Virus record (IMG/VR): IMGVR_UViG_3300017725_000082
Span: 1 to 22,583 of that record
Source: a virus
Strand: one strand, 5' to 3'
Length of the DNA: 22,583 nucleotides
Shown: positions 10,119 to 15,720 of the stretch, piece by piece
Layout of the letters: every line of letters begins with the position of its first letter
Position numbering within the stretch: position 1 is the stretch's first letter
The notes under the pieces: generated by a model
Databases searched by the model: none
Seen by the model: the letters and a program-made list of their open reading frames with translations, nothing else
What the model was told of the DNA's origin: nothing
Program-made: the position numbers and the translations under genes

Positions 10119-10445
10119 ATGAGCGTACAAATAGCAGAAGATAAATATAAAAATAAATTACAGTTTGCACATTTAAAGGTGTCAACTGCAAAGAACTTAG
10201 CGGCAGCGTCTACAACTGTATGGGATACAACTGGTGATCGTCATGTTGTAATCACACCAACAGCGGCAGATGCGTATGTGTCAGTAACACCTAATGGAAC
10301 ATCTACTGTTCCTAACGGAAGTGGCACTGGATACAGCTTAGGTAAGCTGGTTACATTCGGGAGTTCTTACACTACTATTGTTCGTGCAGGTGAGCGTATT
10401 GCTACCTCTGCGATTATTAATGTGGTGTCACTCGGAGAAGTGTAA
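10119..10445 (+). CDS. Hypothetical structural protein between fibre and adhesin
   Basis: A 108-residue protein, rich in Thr, Ser, Val and Ala, with predicted beta character (HVVITPTAADAYVSVTPNG; GSGTGYSLGKLVTFGSS) and no membrane span. I do not recognise the family. The repeated AAGGTAAGGT just upstream acts as a Shine-Dalgarno region, and the stop overlaps the adhesin ATG (TAATG). Location between two surface proteins suggests a virion or tail-tip component such as an adaptor, but nothing in the sequence proves this. Confidence 0.6.
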   Translation: MSVQIAEDKYKNKLQFAHLKVSTAKNLAAASTTVWDTTGDRHVVITPTAADAYVSVTPNGTSTVPNGSGTGYSLGKLVTFGSSYTTIVRAGERIATSAIINVVSLGEV

Positions 10446-12634
10446 TGAGCTTTGGTTCGTTTGGAGCGGGCTTCGGTTCATTCGGTGCTGGTGTTGGAGG
10501 GTTGCTACCCGTTATAAATGACAACTTAAAGTCATGGCTTCGTATTCCTACAGCAGATGGCAAAACACTCGCTAACTCTCAGGGTGCAAGTGTTAACCTA
10601 AAAAATACTAACTGTATTAAAACCGACAACAGTTCTAGTCATACTGCCACAATGTCTACTGGACAAATATTTACAACTGGTTCGGTTTTCTCAGCTGATA
10701 TATTAGTTCACGGAAGTACAGGTGGAAGTAATCGTCACGCTTTATTAGGTAGTTCGAGTGTAAATGGTTGTTTTGTTATTCTTGGAAATGTTCCTAAATT
10801 CCGAACCAATGGACTAGTAAACGATTTAACATTTTCTACTTTAACAGTTTCTGACAATGTAAATTATAATATTAAATATGAACGGACATCCGCAGATACT
10901 TTAGTTTGCACATTAACAAACTTAGATACGGGTGCTGTTGCTTCAGAGACAGGAACTTTAACAACCCTAGCTCAAAATAGTTATATGAATAGTGTAACAC
11001 TTAACAGAATAGGAACTTCGGGATCTGTTTATAGTAAGATTAAATTTACTAATGTTGTTTATAATAACTGGAAATATCCATTGCAAGAAGGCTCTGGCAC
11101 AAGGTGTTTTGATATAGGAGGCGAAGGCAACCACATTACATTAGGTGCAGATATTTGGGATACAGAAAACTCAAGAGCTTCGCATAATCACGAGTATGGA
11201 TTTAGTGGTAATGCTGTATTTGATGGTATAGATGATTACATTGAAACTGGTGTAGTAGCAAACGATAACTATACGTTAGAATTTAGAGCTAAACTTGAAA
11301 ATGATAACGCTTATATGGGGTCGTTTAATTTAGTAGATAGATTTTTTATAGGAAGAAATACATCTAGCGTACTTCGCCTTGGTTATAAAAGTTTTAATAA
11401 TACTGCATCTGTAAGTTCTAGTATTTATTCAAAACTTACGACCTATAAAATACAAGGTGGTAAAGGGTTTGTTGATGGCGTAGAGGTTATTAATTCTGGG
11501 GTGTCACCTACAGGTGCTACTGTTGGCGAGTTATACGTTGGTGCTAGAAACTTGAATGGCACAGCAGACAGCTTCGTACAAGCAGATTTAGAATACTATA
11601 GAATTTATGACGATAGCGGTGTTCTTGTTAGAGATTTTGTTCCATCTTCAAATGGCTTATACGACAAAGTAAATGGCGTTTATTATTCCAATGATGGTAC
11701 TGGCACTACAACAGTAAAACGAATACCCGCACTCAACACCAAGACTACACAGGTTGCTACCTTTGATGGTACGGCTGACTTAGTTGATTTTGGAACACAC
11801 GCTATACCTGCATCTGATTCTATTGAGGTAGTGTTTACACCACAAGATGAAGCGGATAGCGGTATTGTGTATTCAATGGGTAGACCTTCAGGCGGGTCGG
11901 GATTTGGAATAAAGTGGGATGGTACAAACGACAGAATTTCATTTAGAACTGCCGATGTTCCTAGAAATAATATTTTAAATTTAGTAACATCTACTAACAG
12001 TTGTGTTGCGGATGGAACTACATACAAAGTAACTTATGATTATGATTCATCAGCAGGTACAGCTACACTTGTTCTTTTTAATGCTGATACAGGAGCTACT
12101 ATTGAAACCGAGTCAGCGACAGGCGTTGCTACAGCCGCATTTGATGTAGGCTCAAGTAGACCACTAAAAATTGGTGCAGACCAGTTTAACCTTGATGATT
12201 ATTTAGGTACTATTCATTCCGTTAAATCTTCTTTTATTGATGTAGATTTTCAAGCTAATATCGGAGCTACAACAGTAATAGACAACTCAGGAAACGGCAA
12301 CAACGGCACAGTTACAGTAGGCTCTGGTGGTACAGCAACATTCTGGGGTACTCGTGTAGCAGACACAGCAGGTTCGCTTGTGAGTGCAGACTACGCCACA
12401 GGTAACACAACTATTAGCAACCCCGCAGGGTTCGTTCATAACGGCTCTGAGTGCGGGTTTGAAACTGGATTACAAGAGCTTACTTCTACTCAAATATTTG
12501 CTATCGATAATAATGATTCAGGTTCTCAACAATTATTCATTCGTAAAGACAATGGAAATGTTACTCAGTTTCTTGAGTATGAAGCTAATTTAACAGGAAC
12601 AGATTTAACAAGGACTAGAGCTTATGTCGGATAA
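10445..12634 (+). CDS. Adhesin with tandem LamG/concanavalin A-like domains
   Basis: A 729-residue beta-rich protein. The N-terminus carries two copies of FGSFGAG (residues 3-9 and 10-16), a flexible Gly/Phe tag. Three related segments follow: ~60-215, ~259-410 (starting FDGIDDYIETG) and ~439-605 (starting FDGTADLVDFGTHAIPASDS). Segments 1 and 3 share the order YNIKYE / YKVTYD strand, then a DTGA turn, then an IGxxG or IGADQ strand near the end. GLYDKVNGVYY and DNSGNGNNGT are linkers I associate with phage LamG proteins. Such domains bind glycans or surface proteins, so a tail-tip or accessory adhesin role is likely. Base composition becomes clearly more GC-rich after about 12.28 kb, within the last ~120 codons. 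Confidence 0.7.
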   Translation: MSFGSFGAGFGSFGAGVGGLLPVINDNLKSWLRIPTADGKTLANSQGASVNLKNTNCIKTDNSSSHTATMSTGQIFTTGSVFSADILVHGSTGGSNRHALLGSSSVNGCFVILGNVPKFRTNGLVNDLTFSTLTVSDNVNYNIKYERTSADTLVCTLTNLDTGAVASETGTLTTLAQNSYMNSVTLNRIGTSGSVYSKIKFTNVVYNNWKYPLQEGSGTRCFDIGGEGNHITLGADIWDTENSRASHNHEYGFSGNAVFDGIDDYIETGVVANDNYTLEFRAKLENDNAYMGSFNLVDRFFIGRNTSSVLRLGYKSFNNTASVSSSIYSKLTTYKIQGGKGFVDGVEVINSGVSPTGATVGELYVGARNLNGTADSFVQADLEYYRIYDDSGVLVRDFVPSSNGLYDKVNGVYYSNDGTGTTTVKRIPALNTKTTQVATFDGTADLVDFGTHAIPASDSIEVVFTPQDEADSGIVYSMGRPSGGSGFGIKWDGTNDRISFRTADVPRNNILNLVTSTNSCVADGTTYKVTYDYDSSAGTATLVLFNADTGATIETESATGVATAAFDVGSSRPLKIGADQFNLDDYLGTIHSVKSSFIDVDFQANIGATTVIDNSGNGNNGTVTVGSGGTATFWGTRVADTAGSLVSADYATGNTTISNPAGFVHNGSECGFETGLQELTSTQIFAIDNNDSGSQQLFIRKDNGNVTQFLEYEANLTGTDLTRTRAYVG

Positions 12635-13043
12635 TTTAACAGACCTTGAACCACATAAGTACGATAAGTTTCTACACACTAATGGAGTAGCTTATGCGTT
12701 CTTGGAAGTACCTGTAGCGTTCCTTGATCAGCAAATGCCCGACTATGCTAACTGGGCTGTAGCCGAGGAAGATGAGGAAGGCAACCCAACCGAGTACAAG
12801 ACACTAGGCGAGTACACGATAGGTCAGGTTCTATCAATAGACGGCACTACAGTTGTTATCACACTAGCGGCAATGCAAGCGGCAACCTACCGCACACCCG
12901 CTATAACCTACGATGATATGCAGGATTGGGAAGACTGGCTCGGATTACACGGATATACTATTGATGACTGGTTAACCATAGAGGAACGGAATTCTTTGTT
13001 AGCTACTGAGGCTTATGGATTAGGGAATATTGGAGATGAATGA
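12624..13043 (+). CDS. Hypothetical acidic protein after the adhesin
   Basis: A 139-residue, strongly acidic, Trp-rich protein (ANWAVAEEDEEGNPTEY; DDMQDWEDWLGLHGYTIDDW). No signal peptide, membrane span or recognised motif. It overlaps the end of the adhesin by 11 bases and its own end overlaps the holin candidate. GC content is near 48% in the sampled line, against about 30% in the middle of the adhesin. Genes placed just after fibres are often fibre-assembly chaperones, and small acidic proteins fit this, but that is an inference from position only. Confidence 0.65.
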   Translation: MSDNLTDLEPHKYDKFLHTNGVAYAFLEVPVAFLDQQMPDYANWAVAEEDEEGNPTEYKTLGEYTIGQVLSIDGTTVVITLAAMQAATYRTPAITYDDMQDWEDWLGLHGYTIDDWLTIEERNSLLATEAYGLGNIGDE

Positions 13044-13188
13044 TATTATTGAAAAGGGATGTGTGGGTTCGGTTGGATTCATCTCAAGCGTTGGCTTGGT
13101 TAACGTCAACCAAGTGTTGTCTGCGATTGTGGCGATTCTTACTATTATTTACTTGGTTATTAGTATTTCCAAAAAACTCGGAGAGTAA
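13036..13188 (+). CDS. Holin candidate (50 aa, one strong membrane span)
   Basis: An ORF starting at the ATG at 13036 encodes MNDIIEKGCVGSVGF then a hydrophobic stretch at residues ~25-45 (VLSAIVAILTIIYLVISI) and a basic-acidic tail KKLGE. A weaker hydrophobic segment lies at ~9-23. Size, single strong span, charged tail and position immediately before the lysozyme fit a small phage holin, which would form membrane lesions to release the endolysin. Its end GGAGAG-TAA supplies the Shine-Dalgarno site of the lysozyme GTG at 13190. Its own ribosome site is less clear: AGGGA lies 9 bases upstream while GGAG directly abuts the ATG. It overlaps the previous gene by 8 bases. Confidence 0.65.
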   Translation: MNDIIEKGCVGSVGFISSVGLVNVNQVLSAIVAILTIIYLVISISKKLGE

Positions 13189-13189
13189 A

Positions 13190-13726
13190 GTGTACCAAAA
13201 AGAAGAAGTTACATCTATGCTAAAAGCCAATGAAGGCTCTAAGTATAACGATAGTGGACAAATGATTTCCTATGTTGATAGTCGTGGGTATTTAACCGCT
13301 GGCTACGGGCATAAAATATTAGATGGCGATCTCGATTTTAATGGAGACCCAATAACCAAGAAGGGTCAGGTTATTTCTACTAAACAGGCTGATGATTGGT
13401 TTGACTCTGATTCAAGTTTCGCTATGGAATTTGCTGAGTCTATACCTATGTTTGATAAGATGAGCAAGGCTAGACAAGAGGTTATGATTGATCTTACTTT
13501 CAATATGGGTAGAGGCTGGGTAAAAGAGTTTACTAATTTGTATATGCTGGCTACTAATGCTCCTAAGTATAGCGACTCTAGACAACATGATAACTTATGG
13601 AAAGCTGCGGCTGGTGAGTTAAGATACAAAGACCCCCGTTCTATTAATATGATCAACAGTGATTACTGGGGACAGGTTGGCAATCGTGCCGTGAGAAACT
13701 ATAACAAGCTGTTAAAGGGAGGTTAA
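13190..13726 (+). CDS. Endolysin, T4-type lysozyme (GH24)
   Basis: A 178-residue muramidase that cuts the glycan strands of peptidoglycan. With the GTG start, the catalytic triad is E15 (MLKANEG), D30 and T36 (YVDSRGYLTAGYGH), the Glu-Asp-Thr set of T4-type lysozymes; RQEVMIDLTFNMG at about 100-112 is the second conserved family region. The GTG is preferred over an in-frame ATG at 13040 because GGAGAG sits just before it and the 50 upstream codons are better explained by the holin frame. E and D are 15 residues apart, against 9 in T4 lysozyme, owing to a short insertion. No cleavable signal is visible with this start, so export depends on the holin. An alternative is that the upstream hydrophobic codons form a signal anchor. 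Confidence 0.85.
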   Translation: MYQKEEVTSMLKANEGSKYNDSGQMISYVDSRGYLTAGYGHKILDGDLDFNGDPITKKGQVISTKQADDWFDSDSSFAMEFAESIPMFDKMSKARQEVMIDLTFNMGRGWVKEFTNLYMLATNAPKYSDSRQHDNLWKAAAGELRYKDPRSINMINSDYWGQVGNRAVRNYNKLLKGG

Positions 13727-13727
13727 T

Positions 13728-13910
13728 ATGGCTAAGAAATACACATCCAAAGTTAATCAAGCTGGCAACTACACTAAGCCTACAATGCGTAAGCGTTTGT
13801 TTAATCAGATCAAAGCGGGAAGTAAAGGCGGTAGCTCAGGGCAGTGGTCTGCTCGCAAGGCACAAATGTTAGCTCGTATGTATAAGGCTAAAGGAGGAGG
13901 GTATCGATGA
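13728..13910 (+). CDS. Small basic protein, DUF5872-like N-terminal segment
   Basis: A 60-residue, strongly basic protein. It holds the stretch GSKGGSSGQWSARKAQMLAR and ends KAKGGGYR, which I recall as a conserved phage motif (QWSARKAQLLA...KGGGY) of the DUF5872 group. AAGGGAGG at the lysozyme end is its Shine-Dalgarno, and its own stop overlaps the next ATG (ATGA). Function unknown; high Lys/Arg suggests nucleic-acid binding or a packaged DNA-associated peptide, as an inference. Confidence 0.7.
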   Translation: MAKKYTSKVNQAGNYTKPTMRKRLFNQIKAGSKGGSSGQWSARKAQMLARMYKAKGGGYR

Positions 13911-14140
13911 AGCCATCACAGAAATCACTGAAGAAGTGGACAAAGCAAAAGTGGCGTACTAAATCTGGCAAGAAGTCTAGCGAGACTGGTGAGCGTTACC
14001 TACCCGAAGCTGCGATCAAAGCTCTTAGTTCTGCAGAGTATGCGGCAACAACCAAAGCCAAACGTGAGGGAAAGAAGAAGGGTAAACAGTTTGTTAAGCA
14101 ACCAAAATATATAGCCAAGAAAACATCGAGGTACAGATGA
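13907..14140 (+). CDS. Small basic protein, DUF5872-like C-terminal segment
   Basis: A 77-residue, very basic protein: SLKKWTKQKWRTKSGKKSS, GERYLPEAAIKALSSAEYAA, then a Lys-rich tail ending KKTSRYR. I recall this W(R/G)TKSGK...GERYLP...EYAATT pattern in phage proteins where it follows the QWSARKAQ motif within one polypeptide. Here the two parts are separate genes overlapping by four bases. Function unknown. Coupled translation with both neighbours suggests equal amounts of each product. Confidence 0.7.
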   Translation: MKPSQKSLKKWTKQKWRTKSGKKSSETGERYLPEAAIKALSSAEYAATTKAKREGKKKGKQFVKQPKYIAKKTSRYR

Positions 14141-14418
14141 GCCAGTCACTATTAAAGCGTATAGGTGTTAGTGGTTACAACAAACCAAAGCGTACATCTG
14201 GTCATCCCAAGAAGTCTCACGTTGTTGTAGCTAAGTCAGGTGGTAAGGTAAAGACAATTCGATTTGGAGAACAGGGAGCTTCTACAGCAGGTAAACCTAA
14301 AGCGGGTGAGTCAAAGCGTATGAAGATGAAACGTAAATCATTCAAGGCTCGGCATCGTAAGAACATTGCAAAGGGTGTAATGTCTGCTGCATACTGGGCA
14401 AACAAAGTAAAGTGGTAA
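14137..14418 (+). CDS. Small basic protein, DUF6321-like
   Basis: A 93-residue basic protein with the order GYNKPKRTSGHPKKSHVVVA, KVKTIRFGEQGASTAGK, then KRKSFKARHRKNIAKG and SAAYWANKVKW at the C-terminus. This is a well-conserved phage family, remembered as DUF6321, of unknown function. It overlaps the preceding stop by four bases. The IRFGEQG and SFKARH motifs are intact, so the gene appears functional. A role in nucleic-acid binding or late assembly is inferred only from charge and location. Confidence 0.75.
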   Translation: MSQSLLKRIGVSGYNKPKRTSGHPKKSHVVVAKSGGKVKTIRFGEQGASTAGKPKAGESKRMKMKRKSFKARHRKNIAKGVMSAAYWANKVKW

Positions 14419-14428
14419 GGAGATAGTT

Positions 14429-14566
14429 ATGCCAAAGGTGGGAAACAAACACTTCAAGTACACTAAAAAAGGAATGGCTCAGGCTAAAGCGTATGCTAAG
14501 TCTAGTGGTCAGGATGTTAGTTACGGCAAGAAGAAAAAGAAGATGACTAAACGCAAGAGTTATTAA
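14429..14566 (+). CDS. Small basic protein, 45 aa
   Basis: ATG at 14429 follows AAGGAG with a 6-base spacing. The 45-residue product begins MPKVGNKHFKYTKKGMAQAK, has YAKSSGQDVSYGK, and ends in a Lys-rich tail (KKKKKMTKRKSY). The stop overlaps the next ATG (TAATG). It is the fourth highly basic mini-protein in a row. The HFxYTKKGMAxAKAYAK pattern looks like a small phage family I have seen but cannot name. Confidence 0.7.
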   Translation: MPKVGNKHFKYTKKGMAQAKAYAKSSGQDVSYGKKKKKMTKRKSY

Positions 14567-14829
14567 TGCCAAAGATAGAAGAGAACACAGATATAACTAT
14601 TCCCCTAAGGAATCTTCTATCAATTATTGGCGGGGTTGCTATCGCAGTCGTTGGTTACTTTCATGTGGATGAGCGTATAATGCTACTGGAGCATGAGCAA
14701 GTAAGGATGATAGACGATATAAAAGCTAGTGAAAAATGGATTGATGAGTGGGAGTCTGGAGGTATGCTCCCATTGGATGCTGAACAAAATATTAGATTAG
14801 ATGTAATTGAACGGGAGTTGTATAAATGA
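14566..14829 (+). CDS. Membrane-anchored small protein with coiled coil
   Basis: An 87-residue protein with one N-terminal membrane span (residues ~14-32, LRNLLSIIGGVAIAVVGYF) followed by a charged helical segment (DERIMLLEHEQVRMIDDIKA) and an acidic tail. This inner-membrane anchor plus helical rod plan is seen in inner-membrane spanin subunits and also in other phage lysis-region proteins, so a lysis role is possible. No outer-membrane lipoprotein partner is visible next to it. Coupled to the next gene by ATGA overlap. Confidence 0.65.
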   Translation: MPKIEENTDITIPLRNLLSIIGGVAIAVVGYFHVDERIMLLEHEQVRMIDDIKASEKWIDEWESGGMLPLDAEQNIRLDVIERELYK

Positions 14830-15251
14830 GTATGGAGTTAATCGCAATGCTAGGTGGTTCGCTATCTGGATTTGTAATGAAGTTAATAGCTGCACAAACA
14901 CAGTCGCAAGCAGCTCAACTAGAGTCTATGCTTAAGAAGCAGGGAGTAGCTGATGACTCGGCTGATCGTGCGGCTAAACGAGATGGGGTAGCAGGACAAG
15001 TCGTCCGCAGAACTATTGCGTTGTGTACACTCTTCGCTGTTATATTTGCTCCGTTTATTCTTGCGTTCTTTAACGAGCCTGTTACTATTGAAGCCAATCC
15101 TACGGGCGGTATATTCGGATTTATTTTTGGTAATTTATTCTCCAAGGGAAATGGTTGGGTTGAACTGCAGGGTTATGTGTTACTGCCTGAAGTTCGTCAG
15201 ACTATGTTAGCACTTGTCGGGTTTTACTTCGGCAGCTCTCAAGTAAAATAA
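14826..15251 (+). CDS. Multi-span membrane protein, unknown function
   Basis: A 141-residue protein with hydrophobic segments at ~5-22, a strong span at ~62-83 (IALCTLFAVIFAPFILAFF), a Gly/Phe-rich stretch at ~94-106 and a final one at ~118-137 (VRQTMLALVGFYFG). A hydrophilic Gln/Lys/Asp loop lies between the first two. The RR-x20-APFILA plus VRQTxLAxVGFYFG pattern is one I recall from other phage membrane proteins of unknown role. Being co-translated with the 87-residue membrane protein and near holin and lysozyme genes, it may assist lysis. Confidence 0.65.
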   Translation: MSMELIAMLGGSLSGFVMKLIAAQTQSQAAQLESMLKKQGVADDSADRAAKRDGVAGQVVRRTIALCTLFAVIFAPFILAFFNEPVTIEANPTGGIFGFIFGNLFSKGNGWVELQGYVLLPEVRQTMLALVGFYFGSSQVK

Positions 15252-15277
15252 TTTGTTATTGGTTAGGTAGTTATCCT

Positions 15278-15296
15278 AGGGGTTACATTTCCCCCT
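15278..15296 (+). terminator. Weak hairpin after late genes
   Basis: AGGGG (15278-15282) pairs with CCCCT (15292-15296) across a 9-base loop, followed by TTTCTG rather than a long T run. It could slow or partly stop transcription at the end of the late operon; efficiency is doubtful. Confidence 0.35.
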
Positions 15297-15308
15297 TTCT
15301 GCGGTGGT

Positions 15309-15364
15309 GGAGCTCATCGTTAAAACTACTAACGCTCCATTTAATTCTTTTAATTTTAATGGAG
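15309..15364 (+). promoter_or_regulatory. Leader with two mutually exclusive hairpins over the Shine-Dalgarno
   Basis: CTCCATT at 15335-15341 can pair with AATGGAG at 15358-15364, which contains the Shine-Dalgarno of the 54-residue gene. The same CTCC (15335-15338) together with TAACG (15330-15334) can instead pair with GGAG at 15309-15312 and CGTTA at 15318-15322. The first fold hides the ribosome site, the second frees it. The pairing is seen directly; regulation is inferred. Confidence 0.35.
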
Positions 15365-15369
15365 GACGT

Positions 15370-15534
15370 ATGTCTATGTTTTTAGTTGTTGACTCGAAAG
15401 GTAATGAAACAGTTGTCGAAGTAGCTGAGTATAATAGAGGTACAGTTTTAGATAAGGCTTGTAAGCAGTTGTATGGTGAATCTACCATTGAGTTAATGAT
15501 AGGACACTTTAGAATAACTCCTTTAACTTCTTGA
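15370..15534 (+). CDS. Hypothetical 54-aa protein before the riboswitch unit
   Basis: The ATG at 15370 follows GGAGG at 15361-15365; the spacing of four is short, and a second ATG at 15376 (spacing ten) is equally possible. An upstream in-frame GTG at 15304 has no Shine-Dalgarno and would run through the leader hairpins. The product (MFLVVDSKGNETVVEVAEYN; LDKACKQLYGESTIELMIG) looks like a small alpha/beta protein; family not recognised. Its stop TGA is inside the TTGACA of the next promoter. Confidence 0.55.
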   Translation: MSMFLVVDSKGNETVVEVAEYNRGTVLDKACKQLYGESTIELMIGHFRITPLTS

Positions 15535-15558
15535 CAATGAATTTAGTTTTTATATATT
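15531..15558 (+). promoter_or_regulatory. Sigma70-like promoter for the riboswitch-peptide transcript
   Basis: TTGACA (15531-15536), a 16-base spacer and TATATT (15553-15558). It matches the promoter at 8720 in 21 of 26 positions. Transcription would begin around 15565, almost exactly at the first base of the riboswitch aptamer, which independently supports both calls. Confidence 0.78.
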
Positions 15559-15566
15559 GGCATTAA

Positions 15567-15619
15567 GATCGTTCAAGCTCTTGCTCGGAAGTAGTACATA
15601 GTGTACGAAGGAACGCACT
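15567..15619 (+). promoter_or_regulatory. Glutamine-II riboswitch aptamer (Downstream-peptide type)
   Basis: The order of conserved blocks is the one I know from the glnA/Downstream-peptide RNAs, which bind L-glutamine: ATCGTTCA (15568-15575), a small hairpin AGC-TCTT-GCT (15576-15585), CGGAAGTAG (15586-15594), a variable hairpin GTACA-TAG-TGTAC (15594-15606), then CGAAGGAACGCAC (15606-15618). Outer helix P1 is CGTTC (15570-15574) with GAACG (15611-15615). CACT (15616-15619) could also pair with AGTG (15600-15603) as a pseudoknot. The Shine-Dalgarno GGAGG begins seven bases after the aptamer, so control is probably at translation. Such RNAs are known mainly from cyanobacteria, marine metagenomes and phages. 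A covariance-model search would settle it. Confidence 0.8.
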
Positions 15620-15637
15620 AACATTGGAGGTATTACA

Positions 15638-15700
15638 ATGGAAGTGACTCTCAACTATCGAGGCTCGACTTACGTTAAAGTAATCAAGCTAGACAAATAA
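15638..15700 (+). CDS. Riboswitch-controlled 20-aa peptide (LxYRGxxY motif)
   Basis: A 20-codon ORF with ATG at 15638, preceded by GGAGG at 15626-15630 (spacing seven). The peptide contains LNYRGSTYVKV, close to the L-x-YRG-x-x-Y motif I associate with short cyanobacterial and phage peptides of the DUF4278 type, and ends with basic KLDK. Downstream-peptide RNAs are named for precisely this arrangement: an aptamer followed by a very short ORF. The peptide is the only gene on its transcript; its stop is followed within four bases by the hairpin. Function unknown. By analogy with glutamine-controlled small inhibitory proteins of cyanobacteria, it might bind a host nitrogen-metabolism protein; this is inference. 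Confidence 0.75.
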   Translation: MEVTLNYRGSTYVKVIKLDK

Positions 15701-15703
15701 AAA

Positions 15704-15720
15704 AGGGGCGACTAGCCCCT
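15704..15720 (-). terminator. Rho-independent terminator of the early (-) operon
   Basis: AGGGGC (15704-15709) and GCCCCT (15715-15720) form a perfect 6-bp stem with loop GACTA. Read on the - strand it is followed by TTTTTT-A-TTT, a strong terminator. On the + strand only CTTAG follows, so it is weaker for the riboswitch transcript. The stop codon of the last early gene (15712-15714) is in the loop. Confidence 0.85.

Noticed and set aside
12384-12593. 69-codon + strand ORF inside the adhesin gene
   Set aside because: Out of frame within the adhesin, no ribosome site, and the adhesin frame keeps the repeat-linker motifs.
13040-13189. 50-codon N-terminal extension of the lysozyme from the ATG at 13040
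   Set aside because: The holin frame explains these bases better, and GGAGAG plus GTG at 13190 gives a standard-length lysozyme. Kept as an alternative because the extension is hydrophobic.
14217-15145. - strand ORFs opposite the small basic and membrane protein genes
   Set aside because: Antisense to overlapping + strand genes with conserved motifs and ribosome sites; no support of their own.
15304-15369. Upstream GTG start for the 54-aa gene
   Set aside because: No Shine-Dalgarno before it, and the region is better explained as a structured leader with GGAGG at 15361.
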